DNA from: Nemertoderma westbladi
Taxonomy: Eukaryota > Xenacoelomorpha > Nemertodermatida > Nemertodermatidae
Direction: 5' to 3'
DNA length: 64,000 bases
Assembly: GCA_032718475.1 (NCBI GenBank)
Contig: JAUCBJ010008794.1
Coordinates: 62,001 to 126,000 of the forward strand
Shown piece after piece: positions 10,701-20,539 of this stretch. A program made the position numbers and the translations under genes. Under the pieces are notes generated by a model, which ran no database searches, was not told where the DNA came from, and saw nothing but the letters and a program-made list of their open reading frames with translations. Position 1 is the first letter of the stretch; each line of letters opens with the position of its first letter.

Positions 10701-12187
10701 TCAGTGATGTGAACGACACTGATCAATCTGAGATGGAAGGATTCTATACGGACGAGTTCTCCGACGAAAACGAATCCTGTTACTTAATAAACACCACCGC
10801 AGTGTATCGAGCACTCATGTATGAGAAAGACACAGACAGCGACCTCACCCTAACTACTTCAGATCAACAACCATCTTGGAAAGCGCCAACTTCCAATATA
10901 GGAATCCGAGAATTTCCTGTAGTCCAGTTACGGGTCCACGGACCTCAGAAGAGCTATATAGTGAACGCCCTCCTGGACTCCGGTAGCACAGGAACATTCA
11001 TCGATAAAGAACTAGCCGAAGTCATCTTTGCTGGACAACCCAAGTTCCGAACCAAGCTAAACATGTCAGGGATCATGCAGGTTTGGAATTCTACTGTAGC
11101 TGCCGACTATTATATAGGTGAGTTGTCCACTCCACAGGATAAACTAGGAGAATACAGTATAAGGTCAGTAAAAATGGTGGCAATAAAGAACTTCGCTACC
11201 ACCCAAGTGGAACCTTATAATTGGGACGAAGATGATCATGCCCAACAACTTAACATCCCTAGATTCGACACCGATTATCCTGGAGTACAAATATTAATCG
11301 GTCAAAACGCGCATGAGGCGCTGGAGACATTAGAGAAACGACCTACTCAACCGCAACCACTTCAGACCTATGCGGTAAGAACTAGAGTAGGTTGGTACCT
11401 TACTGGACCTTTCCGTAGAACGCTCAGGGAAAGACTGCTTCAAGATCGCGTCTGCCAGGTGAGTGAATGGGAAGACGATACTAGTGAGGGAGACGACCCA
11501 ACTGAGGGAACACCACACTCCTCAGATAATGACAATCTTAACTCCAATGTAGATCAATGGAGATATTGCCCCAAGACGATGAATACAGCCGACATCGCTT
11601 CCAGAGGAGCAACTCCTCAAGAACTGACAGATACTACAGACCGGTTAGGTGAACCCGACTTCCTGAGTAAGGAGGATGAATGGCCTCCCCATCTTACTCC
11701 GACTGAGATTAGACCAGCCAAGGGAGCGGAGAAAGTCAAACCAAAAACCCGGACGGGTGGAGCGGAGTTATTTGAACCCGGGATAGATCTGTCGGTATTA
11801 CATATTGCCAGGGACGACGCCGTGGATCTGGACCTCCCCACCGCGAGTGGATCCTTCATGAAGATCAGAGAGAGCGATTGGAGCTCTGGAACATCAGACG
11901 TCTCGCAGGGACTCTCACCTCTCCTGCAGGGAGCGACGGACCACTATAGCTCCTGGAATCGGCTTTGTAAGGCCGTCGTGTACCTAGAGCGATGTTTCTA
12001 TCGTCACTATTCCAGGACGAAGAGGAAACCTGGAATTGTATTCGGGATGCAGCGACTCAATCACCCAGTCGGTCGTTTGTGTTTACCGGAAGGGAATAGA
12101 GGACTCTCCGGAAACTGTGGAAGGCAAGATTCTCTTCCCACGACCACCTCCCTAATCCTTCAAACATCTAGGGACTCCATAACGTAA
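7766..12187 (+). CDS. Gag-protease polyprotein, BEL/Pao type, lacking reverse transcriptase
   Basis: An open frame of 1,473 codons. Residues 1-120 are polar and Ser/Gln-rich. Residues ~230-300 are an Ala/Glu/Lys coiled-coil repeat. Residues ~608-790 match the DUF1759-like Gag region (KFNGDEMKWLPFNEYY to FLDREVKLQLL). Residues ~894-958 hold paired Cys/His fingers, including CYNCLRRGHQRRTC (CX2CX4HX4C). The retropepsin-like protease has LLDSGSTGTFID at ~1070. After a GWYLTGP segment that normally leads into RT, the chain jumps to an acidic linker and then NTADIASRGATPQEL (~1270), which belongs after RNase H. The RT core is gone. The last ~120 residues resemble the start of BEL integrase, then run out of frame. 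Copy C carries the same fusion, so it is inherited. The ORF is intact and could still make a particle protein and protease. Confidence 0.85.
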   Translation: MSDTRQTLSDSLLETTVCLSDRSIENPRPRSETPPTVRKTTPTVAVSEPRLVEAISQFAKLVKRRRSIIGTRAQVKRDQEAAAKQQQPPSQEPSSQRPESSSSSDTVERTPERGAKMADTVYDEQPTYEESTDATSSQEESEETAEGPRKRDAIDIYLSDYQRFVGDEELRRRLEGLSPNSEGTKLVLDAIDAEMLAANQAKFDELLRINRVQEEQVKKKLIEDKKKIEATLAEAAAEAKAAAAEAEAKAKAAAAKAKAAAAEAKVAAVAEAERRATEETTQLELEYIQENQDCINKQLTASNMQMMNRSTPKRQGYTSSEEGDTTDTEGKGNRSRLSRRKRTFHRQKLPDLPPAVRRQLNNTNLGSTEPTDQIIKIERLPTIVDEPEIIRPVLEITPSVIDTPVLPEVTSKFPLHSTKLPVPSRTAHETVQVLDPERNIHDLSPVVPRPPATTLATPASAVEWVDERRRGMDLLLGQMQETVQQFGGTVRESRLELQEVQQNITLERDKLVNLQKGIPPPLVTMCQPVRSEVSHAQGVEPTRIYTASEVETPIVNPIKGNYKPVDNDIPYRPDHNPRNLYTDNSILNNTMAQESFTRQMARTEARQAVKVGEIVKFNGDEMKWLPFNEYYKDNIQNSVLSNGEKLRFLIECLEGSPKSMALKFIGHPDGLRQVWDTLNIRYGNRTNIARYLYAKLMAPRKFLSSGIIEFSDEIQEICRQLDWLGKSHEYQNSMVVGALASTLPKGGVGTRWDKKVLYMMEQQRRDPTMTDLMSFLDREVKLQLLRQSREKTLENKVSEKPVSRRRVTPVCYTDDGESQTSQGEDSGKDTDRSYYVNKMPKDQVSKSESRPNDRREPVQKTLPTSPKRIQVRKPEERTSVHHIAQVKVSNIKPKCVLCDGPHCLNACDKFLRKSLKDRREVMWDKRLCYNCLRRGHQRRTCYSDARCAKCGAKHHILLHTEFERNSPSQVSESELHVQFSDVNDTDQSEMEGFYTDEFSDENESCYLINTTAVYRALMYEKDTDSDLTLTTSDQQPSWKAPTSNIGIREFPVVQLRVHGPQKSYIVNALLDSGSTGTFIDKELAEVIFAGQPKFRTKLNMSGIMQVWNSTVAADYYIGELSTPQDKLGEYSIRSVKMVAIKNFATTQVEPYNWDEDDHAQQLNIPRFDTDYPGVQILIGQNAHEALETLEKRPTQPQPLQTYAVRTRVGWYLTGPFRRTLRERLLQDRVCQVSEWEDDTSEGDDPTEGTPHSSDNDNLNSNVDQWRYCPKTMNTADIASRGATPQELTDTTDRLGEPDFLSKEDEWPPHLTPTEIRPAKGAEKVKPKTRTGGAELFEPGIDLSVLHIARDDAVDLDLPTASGSFMKIRESDWSSGTSDVSQGLSPLLQGATDHYSSWNRLCKAVVYLERCFYRHYSRTKRKPGIVFGMQRLNHPVGRLCLPEGNRGLSGNCGRQDSLPTTTSLILQTSRDSIT
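8460..8595 (+). repeat. Ala/Glu/Lys-coding tandem repeat in Gag
   Basis: A purine-rich imperfect repeat encodes A-E-A-K-type units predicted to form a coiled coil. In copy C the matching region (29320-29545) is a cleaner 27-bp, 9-residue repeat (RKAAVAEAE) with more units, so the length varies between copies. Confidence 0.7.
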
Positions 12188-13845
12188 CAACATAGGGAGT
12201 GGGTGTGTGACTCTATTATTTTATATTATTTTATTATTTTTATATTTACGTATGTATTACTATGTAATTTTATCATAATCGTTTTCTTTAATTTTATTCA
12301 GTAGAATGTTATTTTAGAGATTATTTAGTAGATTAGTGCAATATATTCGTGTTTATTGCGTACGTAATTACGTATATATTATATTTAGTGCGACGGCAAG
12401 AAATAATTATTTTCCTCTTTCCTTACTGTCCGTATCATATTATAAATACGTGACTACAGTAAGATGAAATGTCTGTACTTATTAAAGTACAATAAAGCCA
12501 CTACTATATTCAAGTATTATTGGTAGGCAGAGTATTAGGAATGCAAAGTTCAGATCCTCGTGTCTCGGCTAAACCAAGCTCTGGGTAGACCTTGGAAACG
12601 ACTTGCCTCTTCACACTGACATTGCTTCGTGCGATATTGCTCTCATACCGTATATTAAATAATACATATAGTAGCGTGATGTCCCTTTAACAGTAGCGTA
12701 TAACGCGAAATAAATCTGTTAAACCCTTTGACCATCTGTCATTCTAGTCGATTAAGATATCGCGGCACCCACCGATATACTTGAAAGACAAATTCTAGAA
12801 TCAGTGGTTAACGTCCCCAGACAAGTTCTGGAATAAATCGGTGCCCATCTCAAATATTAATTATTTAATATTTGCAAATCTAATAAATCAAAATCTGTAA
12901 ATTCAGATCCTTCAACAATTCTAGTCAATTAAGATATCGTAGCATTTACCGATATTCTTAAAAAGACAATTGTCATAGAATTAAGGATCTTGTGTCCCCA
13001 GACATATTCTAGAATCAAAATATGTCCATTTAATTATCAAATAATAAAATTTCAGGGAATAATTTAAATTCATGCCTTTTAATGAATTTAATAAATTGCC
13101 ATTTTTACGCAATTTATAACATTCCCAAAATTCCATTAATTAATAGATCAAGGGAGCGGAGATTTATCTTATCATGCGTATGAGTGTGTGAAAGTCTCCC
13201 AAACATAGTCAATAGCCGATAAAATTCATAAAGTCATGTATAAAACAGAACATTGACTATTAAAGAATACTATTAAATAACATCCCAGATCTGTATGCAT
13301 TGGAATTACCCTAATTCTACCGCTAGCTTTGCATAATGTCACCATAGCAACAACCACGCTAGAATTAGAATTGAGTTAAAAGAACAATAGAAAGCTTGTC
13401 CCATTGAATAGCATAGGGAATAAATAGCGCACTACTAGTATCCAAGGATACATAATAATACAGTGACATTCTGGAAGGCATTGACTAACGGACAAATGGC
13501 CTGAATGTGTGTAATTTGTGACAAGTTGTGTGTGTGGTATTTGTGAGTTTATAGGTGAATGTTACTGCTAAGGTGTGTTTACAGTAGCTAGTCGCAATCG
13601 TAAAAGTAACCTAACTCTCCAAGGAAAACCTGAAGTACATCTAAGCCTTTGGGACGGACAGTCGAGTGACTTGTGCCGGTTGTCGTTGTCGTTGTGCGGC
13701 TACGTCGTTGGCGAAAGTACAGCGGCGACGACACATCGGCGCTGAGGATCTCGTACTGTCCGGGGGTTAATTGGAGTAGGCAGCGACGCTCGCTAGCCTA
13801 AATATAAACTCCTTATAATATGGATAAACTCATATATAGCAGATA
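12188..13845 (+). other. Spacer between Gag-protease and ORF2, with ~180 bp repeated block
   Basis: No ORF. Two diverged copies of a block start at about 12745 and 12921. Each has CTAGTC(G/A)ATTAAGATATCG, then an ACCGATAT motif, a TTCTAGAAT-type palindrome and GTCCCCAGACA. Copy C keeps the same blocks inverted at about 24880-25190. Conservation of non-coding blocks in two element copies suggests a functional element RNA or DNA signal, though recent shared ancestry also explains it. Confidence 0.55.
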
Positions 13846-15116
13846 TGACGGAGTTGATAGAAGATGGTCTTGGTATCGGGGAGTGATATACTCTACTTTT
13901 ACAAGCGTTTGTTGATAGCTTAATACGCGGCGACGTTAGTCCAACTGCTGCGGAGGACGATGGTCGTTATATCGAACCGACAATGTCCCAAGTGCAGCTC
14001 TCGCGAGAGTTGGACTATAGAAAATTCGCTGCTCGATATACGCAGCGTAATGGTACGTATATGGGCTTCTTAACTACTGATCATCCTATCGATTTACACA
14101 ATACGGACTATGTCGACTATATATCCTGCCCAGCGGAGTCGGAACCATAAACTGAAATTCGAATGCGAAAATTCTATTCGAAATCGGCTCGAAAGAAAAG
14201 ACATTAAAGAAACAAATAAACGCGGTAACTCCAACATATATTTGGAATTCTTGATAGAAGCATTGTAACAACAAATAAATATCACCCGCGTTTCCCCTAC
14301 CAGACGTGCGTCTTTGGTATTATTATGATAAATGCCCTAGACCCAACTAATAAACGGAAAGACATAAACATCCACGGAAACGTTGTGTTAAACACAGTTG
14401 TGCTCGTTATATTTACTGGAGTTTCGAGCGAAACTTGTTTGACGTATCACCTATGCTCACTCGGCTCGAACGATCCTGGAGTAAACCTACGATCAGAGTC
14501 CCGGAATACTCGGTCAAACCTCCTCATTCCTTAGTTGGACCTCAGACCTGCGATCCTGGTGGTGTCGCGGATCCTCGCGGACTGTATTCACTGTTCAAAG
14601 ATCTAGTGCTACCCTAACAATTAATCGGTAACACTCCGACAGTGATTTCTAGCTAGCCGCCCATCTTACCTAGCCGGATTGTGACGCGGACATTTAATAT
14701 CGCCGTTTAACCCTTACCATCGTCCCGGCTTGACACGATATAACCTGTCACCAGAGTGGCGGAGAACGTTGTACCAAACGAGTTAAACGCTATTCTACAA
14801 AGATCAGAAAGGAAACCTACGTTTGTTCAGATAAACGTAAGTTATAACAGCAAGTCCAAGCGATAAACGAATTGTCTTTATCTCAGTTCGATTGTGAAAT
14901 CCAGAATCTCTAAGAAGATATCGCACTTAGACAACCCCATTCTCTGCGAGAGTTTTTGGATGAACGTATCCAGCTACGAGCGGAGGAAAATCAGCTCGAG
15001 GAGAAGCATATCGAAACGGTGGATACCCCGACCATAATCCTACACCTTCTGATGCAATCATATTGCACCCTTCACCCAGGATTTATAGCCCTCCTAGTAA
15101 AGTGGCTCCCCCCAAA
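13846..15116 (+). pseudogene. Decayed ORF2 of element A
   Basis: It starts with the same TELIEDGLGIG-type N-terminus as copy C (24016 downward). It then shows the DDGRYIEP, SRELDYRKF and QRNGTYM segments, but stops and frameshifts appear from about 13890 on. Later blocks still align with C (ERNLFDVSP, IRVPEYS, PPHSL). The end keeps SDAIILHPSPR in another frame and then breaks off at about 15116, directly joined to LTR sequence. It cannot give a full protein. Confidence 0.7.
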
Positions 15117-15252
15117 GGTTATTTTTCCTTATTTTTCCCGTAAAGTACTCTGTAGTTGGTTTACCAGGCATAAAAAGGCCGTGTCCTTGCTGTACTGGTG
15201 TTTTAGCGGACATAAAAGCTATTTCTTCTGTATTTGTACTTTAGAGGACATA
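15117..15252 (+). repeat. Truncated 3' LTR of element A
   Basis: About 135 bp identical by eye to 4458-4592 of the 5' LTR. It then diverges into an 'ataataataatta' stretch that leads to the hairpin at 15281. Confidence 0.85.
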
Positions 15253-15280
15253 ATAATAATTAGATTAATAATTATATCAT

Positions 15281-15340
15281 AAAGCCAACCAACCACCAAG
15301 GTTAAGGGGGGGCCCTTAACCTTGGTGGTTGGTTGGCTTT
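15281..15340. repeat. Perfect 28-bp hairpin with a 4-nt loop
   Basis: The arm 15281-15308 (AAAGCCAACCAACCACC, then AAGGTTAAGGG) is the exact reverse complement of 15313-15340, with GGGG as spacer. The right arm continues into the RTE-like reading frame, so the left arm looks like an inverted duplication made at the breakpoint between element A and the RTE fragment. Confidence 0.9.
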
Positions 15341-16275
15341 TCCGCCCAGTAAGCAGATTGATCGATTTCCATGCCTGGGATGATTGCCTGCTGTCGTCAG
15401 CATCATTGATGGCATCAACCTGTTGGTTTATTAGCTCCTGTAGATTAACAGAGTACTGCCTGTTCAGGGACCTAGATGCAGCCTTAACTGCATTCTTGGC
15501 CGCTGTAGTCTGTTTGAGTCGGGACTCTTTCTGCGCCTTATGAAGGTCATTTCGGCACTTCTGAATTTTGTTGTCAGTCCAGGGGGCCCTTTTCCTGTTT
15601 CGAGGGTATACAGGAACTGTTTCTGCAGCTGCTAACTTAACTGCTTCTGTAAAGGCAGTATAGCCCTCACAGTGATCTGCCGCCTCAGAGGCAATCGAGG
15701 CCTCATACCTGTTGCTCAGCTGTAGTGTGAACCTGGATCTCACACTTGGCTGTTGCAACAGAGAGGACCAGTCATGCCGCGGCAAGGCAGATTTCGTTAT
15801 TCTGCTAGCACGCAGACTAAGTCTTACCTTGGCCACAATAAGGCGGTGATCACTGGAGAAGGGTCGAAGTGTAAATGCATTACAGTCTTGTATAGAGCTC
15901 CTGTATTTCCTACGAAACAGAATATGGTCTATCTGGGACTTGTGACCACTGGGTCCACTTCCACTATGAGTCCATAGCTTTCCAGTCGCTTCTTGAACTG
16001 GGTTCCAGCCGAAAACAATCCATTTCCAGAGATAAAATCCTGAAGATGGACAGAATTTCGGTTAACACTATTGCTATAGACCCAGGGCGATGTAGGTGAT
16101 TGATGCAGACTTGCATTAAAGTCTCCCAGGAATGTTAAGAATGCATGCTGATCCACGCCATCAGTAGCTGCTTGTAGATTGTGGTAGAAATTTTCCACCT
16201 CCTCTACAGGGGCAACACTAGTTGGAGAGTAGCACACAATCAGAACCACCTTAGGAAACTTCTTAGCCAGTCTTC
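15313..16275 (-). pseudogene. RTE-like non-LTR element fragment: endonuclease and linker
   Basis: Read on the minus strand, 16270 to ~15929 gives an apurinic-type endonuclease with VVLIVCYSPTSVAPVEE and LGDFNA motifs. After a short frame change, 15836 to 15329 gives FSSDHRLIVAKVRLSLR (the endonuclease SDH motif), then a basic linker with APWTDNKIQKCRNDLHKA. The fragment stops at the hairpin before any RT motif. The other end runs directly into the 22-bp minisatellite at about 16310. This is a dead internal fragment. Confidence 0.8.
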
Positions 16276-16309
16276 CAGAACATGAGAAGTGGCAACGGAT
16301 GATGCGGTT

Positions 16310-17104
16310 AGAGATCCGTCATGGATGTTGGACGGATCCATCATGGATGTTGGACGGATCCGTCATGGATGTTGGACGGATCCATCAAGGATGTTGGACG
16401 GATCCATCATGGATGTTGGACGGATCCGTCATGGATGTTGGACGTATCCGTCATGGATGTTGGACGGATCCATCATGGATGTTGGACGGATCCATCATGT
16501 ATGTTGGACGGATTCATCATGGATGTTGGACGGATCCATCATGGATGTTGGACGGATCCGTCATGGATGTTGGACGGATCCATCATGGATGTTGGACGGA
16601 TCCATCATGGATGTTGGACGGATCCATCATGGATGTTGGACGGATCCATCATGGATGTTGGACGGATCCGTCATGGATGTTGGACGGATCCGTCATGGAT
16701 GTTGGACGGATCCATCATGGATGTTGGACGGATCCATCATGGATGTTGGACGGATCCATCATGGATGTTGGACGGATCCATCATGGATGTTGGACGGATC
16801 CATCATGGATGTTGGACGGATCCGTCATGGATGTTGAACGGATCCATCATGGATGTTGGACGGATCTGTCATGGATGTTGGACGGATCCATCATGGATGT
16901 TGGACGGATCCATCATGGATGTTGGACGGATCCATCATGGATGTTGGACGGATCCGTCATGGATGTTGGACGGATCCGTCATGGATGTTGGACGGAGCTA
17001 TCATGGATGTTGGACGGATCCATCATGGATGTTGGACGGATCCGTCATGGATGTTGGAAGGATCCGTCATGGATGTTGGACGGATCCATCATGGATGTTG
17101 GATG
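16310..17104. repeat. 22-bp minisatellite, about 36 units
   Basis: The unit is ATGGATGTTGGACGGATCC followed by (A/G)TC, 22 bp. Most variation is a single A/G at one site (CATC versus CGTC). All three forward frames stay open because the unit has no stop in any frame, giving 22-residue repeats (MDVGRI, HGCWTD, SWMLDG). I treat these open frames as a by-product, not as genes. Confidence 0.95.
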
Positions 17105-18316
17105 GATATATTTCGAATAATTTTAGATAGATTTCGATAGATAGATTTCGTAATTTGCTTCATTATCAATGCCTACTACACATAGTTCTATCGAAATACG
17201 AAAATAAGTGGCCTAATTTGTAATGATTGGAAATTGCAGAATAAAACTAGCACAAAATCGCACAGACTAAATACTGAAATAGCACGGCGGTACTCTACTA
17301 CTATAATAACAGTGGCCTTCTACGTCCTACATACAGAAGCTAGGGACCCCCAATTATTCTACTACATTACATATTTCTCAATAGCAGTCTTACATATGTT
17401 TCCTTACATTTTCAGATATCACTAAATTCTATATAGTAATTTCACTTTGCTACTAATGGGCTACAGTATTATTTAATATAATTAAGGATAACAAAATGTA
17501 GCATTTTATAGCGGTTTGTATATTCGCTATATGTACAAATTCTATATATAGAAATAATCTGTGTTTTTAAAGATATCTCGAAATGCTACCATCACCACTC
17601 CCAAAGTTTAATAATATACAGTATAAGTAGCATAGCCGTCAAATCTTCCCATCAACTGAAGGGTTTTTGTATATTCAGTTTCAGAATACAAAAATTATAT
17701 GTATATTGACCATAGCAGCCGAACCATGATGATTTGCAAAAAGCAATTTGTTTCTAATGTTAAACATTTTGATTTATTCAATAATAAAATAGTTAAATAA
17801 AATGTATTATATAATAAAATTAAAATATAAGAAATGTTAATATAAAACTATATGTATGTCTTTGAAATATATATTAGTGACGGTTCTGCTACATTTTGTG
17901 TATATATATATATAATATATATGTATTATATATATATATATAATATATATGTATTATATATATATATATAATATATATGTATTATATATATATATATAAT
18001 ATATATGTATTATATATATATATAATATATATGTATTATATATATATATATAATATATATGTATTATATATATATATATAATATATATGTATTATATATA
18101 TATATAATATATATGTATTATATATATATATATAATATATATGTATTATATATATATTATATATTTTATAGGTGAGTTTGTAAAATTTCCAAATTGGGTT
18201 ACCCATATCGAACCAATGCCCAAATTTTTAAATGCTTTAAAATGCTTATAATTTTTACTCTTAAAATTAATTATTAATGCACCTTTCGAAAACGCTTGTT
18301 TCTTAATAAAGAACTA
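17105..18316. other. AT-rich non-coding DNA with an AT microsatellite at 17897-18166
   Basis: No gene is seen. At 17897-18166 about nine units of roughly 24-29 bp alternate (TA)n with AATATATATGTATTA. The unit is nearly self-complementary and could extrude as cruciforms. Confidence 0.7.
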
Positions 18317-19425
18317 TGTTCGCGCTTTTAGACCTTTAGCAGTTTAACCTGCCAATTTTAGGTGTCTTCTTGTTTATAAATCGACTTTGGCCTATGACAA
18401 TTATCTAATACACTAAAATAACATTAGCCGAAGCCAGTCTATGCGCGACCATTCACCCACAGTTAAGGGAGACTGGATTCGGAGGCTTTGACTTATTATT
18501 GCGTTGTAGACCTACTGTATTATTCGATTGATTGTTACTATATAATCTCTGACAATATATTCTCTTTCGGGGAAATATTAACAGTTCCTTTAGGACGTGG
18601 CGTTTTAAGTATAAAAACAGAGTTATGACTTATACTAATCACAACTAGATGTCTACTGATTTACATAAAAGGCGCATTCTTTAGGAGATGCTTTATTACC
18701 AATCACATCACTGCACACAACTTCACACTGTTTCACACTGATCAGCCGACAGTCACTGAATTTGATCATATATAAGGAGAATAGCAACTGACACATGTAG
18801 GGATTATGAAATAGCATTTAATTCACATGAAAACCACTATAATGTAAGTCGCAGTTGCTACAGGTAACTGGTCCCTCTTACCTTTAGTAATCAAAAAGAT
18901 TGGGGTTTATGATTATTTATCGCTATTCTCCAAATACAATAACATATCCATCCATATATAACAATTATAACAAACAGTGAAATAATGCGGTGAACAATCA
19001 GTATATGATACGATAATGTGGCTGGTAATGTGACCGTGGTAATAGTTTATGTTTCGATAATCAAAGGCATCTAATGTTCTGGCCAAAGTCTGAAACTTCT
19101 ACAGAAGTACAGAAGAATCCCAAGCCGGTGTTCTGGCTTAGAAAAGAGGATGACTGCTAACATACACAGACTTGCTCGGTTTACATAGCTCTTTTCCACG
19201 AAAATGAAAATCGCTCTGATTGGCTGAGCTGAGCCGAACAAAGAACACAGAGGACAAGGGAAAATTCCACGTCAGCAAATCAGCTGTTAGATGTCGTCAT
19301 TTGAATTCCAGCCTTTAGAGTATTTAAGCGCATTGTGGCATAAAATTGCTTGTTATGTCCGCTAAAACACCTACACGGTACGTTGCGGAGAAAAATGGCT
19401 TGCTATATCCGCAAAAGCTTTTACA
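18317..19425 (-). repeat. LTR of element B (minus strand)
   Basis: Read on the minus strand it opens TGTAAAAGCTTTTGCGG (near 19425) and ends GCGCGAACA at 18317, like the other three copies. The CCAATCAGAGCGATTTT box lies at about 19211-19224. Two 'ccatttttctccgcaa'/'gcggacataa' U3-type repeats are present, fewer than in copy C. Confidence 0.85.
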
Positions 19426-19568
19426 CCGCTCCCAGAAAATGGGATTTGAGTCTATAAAATATACAAAATCACAGTTTCTAAAATAAAAGAATACTCTAAA
19501 CTACTAGTCCTTCTTACGTGAACGGCGTTTACAAAGTTTTTTTGAGGCTAGCAAGAGTCCTTTTCTCT
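19426..19568 (-). pseudogene. ORF2 C-terminal remnant, element B
   Basis: Directly upstream of LTR B on the minus strand lies the basic ORF2 end, coding KRTL-AS-KKL and ending in a TAG. The match breaks at about 19570 at 'cccgggatcccgg', where unrelated sequence begins. Only the 3' end of copy B survives. Confidence 0.75.
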
Positions 19569-20158
19569 TTGGGGCGACCCGGGATCCCGGTTTATCCGGT
19601 TTTAGTTCACGCGTCCCCGCCGTGTATAAAGAGTGAATGAGTTCTGATGTTTGTCGTATATAATATGATATGCAGATATAGATATAGATATAATATTGTC
19701 GTATATGGAAGGCGGGATACGGTAACTAAAGTCCCGGTCCTTCCCTAGCTAAACTATTGTAACCTAATCTAGCACCGGTATTGCACTGAGATAACTGAAT
19801 TGGTATGATTACTGCCAAGTGGCTATATTGCACGGTTGCCTTATTACTCTACCTAATCGATGCCTTTCCCCCCTCTGATTGGTTGATACCCTTGTTGGCG
19901 CCCTTTGGAGTGTTCCCGTTCACTCCACCTATTCTCTCTGGGTTAGGGGTTTGGCCCCTGACCCTCATTGTGTGCTTCTCCTTCCCATTCTTATTGGGAT
20001 GGCATGAGTTGGTTAATTACCCAATCTCGTGGCTCCCAATATTGCTTATCGGCTTATAACTTTATGGGGTGTTAGCGGGATTGAATAAGCTAACATCTAT
20101 ATTTGTTATATTTAATAATTCAATTAGTGCATACCTTTTTTACGCTATACCAATGGTG

Positions 20159-20190
<32 letters not shown>
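19569..20190 (+). other. Unassigned segment ending in a 32-base poly(A) tract
   Basis: An 84-codon frame at 19805-20059 encodes a very hydrophobic product (WLYCTVALLLYL, LTLIVCFSFPFLLG) with three possible membrane stretches. I recognise no family. The segment ends in about 32 A residues at 20159-20190, which could be the tail of a retroposed plus-strand copy, though I see no AATAAA close by. It may also be a simple repeat at the SINE junction. Confidence 0.3.
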
Positions 20191-20193
<3 letters not shown>

Positions 20194-20452
20194 TTCTTCG
20201 GCTGCTAGGCCAGGGATTACGCACAAAGTCTGACGACTTATTTCCAGTGCGGTCCCCCCAGAACTTCACTCCCCAGAGAAAACTCCAGTACTCATTTAGC
20301 TACCACTTAAGGATGCAAGGCAGAGATGCGCCCTGGCTGATCCCTTTAAAGCATTCGTGCCGAAACGAAAACTGCCCTGGCGCATGTGAGGATCGAACCC
20401 ACGACCTACGGGAGATGTGAATTCAATGCAACCACTACACCAAGGTGGAACC
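20191..20452 (-). mobile_element. tRNA-derived SINE
   Basis: On the minus strand the head contains TGGTGTAGTGG (20442-20432), a perfect RNA polymerase III A box, and GTTCGATCC (about 20398-20390), a perfect B box. They are spaced as in a tRNA. The tRNA-like head is followed by a ~180 bp body with no coding potential. On this strand the element is followed by poly(T), not poly(A), which is unusual. It is not a working tRNA gene, because no acceptor stem pairs across the head. Confidence 0.75.
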
Positions 20453-20539
20453 TATGTGTTAAATGGTGTTAAATTACTCGTCGAATGCATAACAGATTAA
20501 GAAAAGTAACAGGGAATCCCCTCATGTTATTATTTATGA

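Larger units (their letters stand above)
4433..15252 (+). mobile_element. Element A: non-autonomous BEL/Pao-type LTR retroelement
   Basis: The order is 5' LTR (4433-5657), a ~2.1 kb leader, the Gag-protease ORF (7766-12187), a repeat-bearing spacer (12188-13845), decayed ORF2 (13846-15116) and a 3' LTR cut off at about 15252. Assignment to BEL/Pao rests on the Gag/DUF1759-like region, the CCHC-type cluster, the aspartic protease DSG motif, and the NTADIASRGA segment that follows RNase H in BEL/Pao Pol. No reverse transcriptase YxDD core and no integrase core are present. The surviving 135 bp of 3' LTR matches the 5' LTR base for base by eye, which suggests a fairly recent insertion. The ORF2 C-terminus and the first ~25 bp of the 3' LTR were deleted together. 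Confidence 0.8.

Noticed and set aside
7766-12187. Infectious retrovirus with envelope
   Set aside because: Neither ORF1 nor ORF2 shows a signal peptide with a membrane anchor, and RT and integrase cores are missing; it is a retrotransposon.
12188-13845. Hidden RT or integrase between ORF1 and ORF2 of element A
   Set aside because: No frame of useful length and no YxDD, DDE or HHCC motif is visible; the sequence is AT-rich and repetitive.
16289-17140. Three overlapping 180-270 codon frames with MDVGRI/HGCWTD repeats
   Set aside because: All three forward frames are open along the same 22-bp minisatellite. There is no unique sequence, splice context or start signal.
20380-20452. tRNA gene
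   Set aside because: A and B boxes are perfect, but the flanks do not form an acceptor stem and a SINE body follows.
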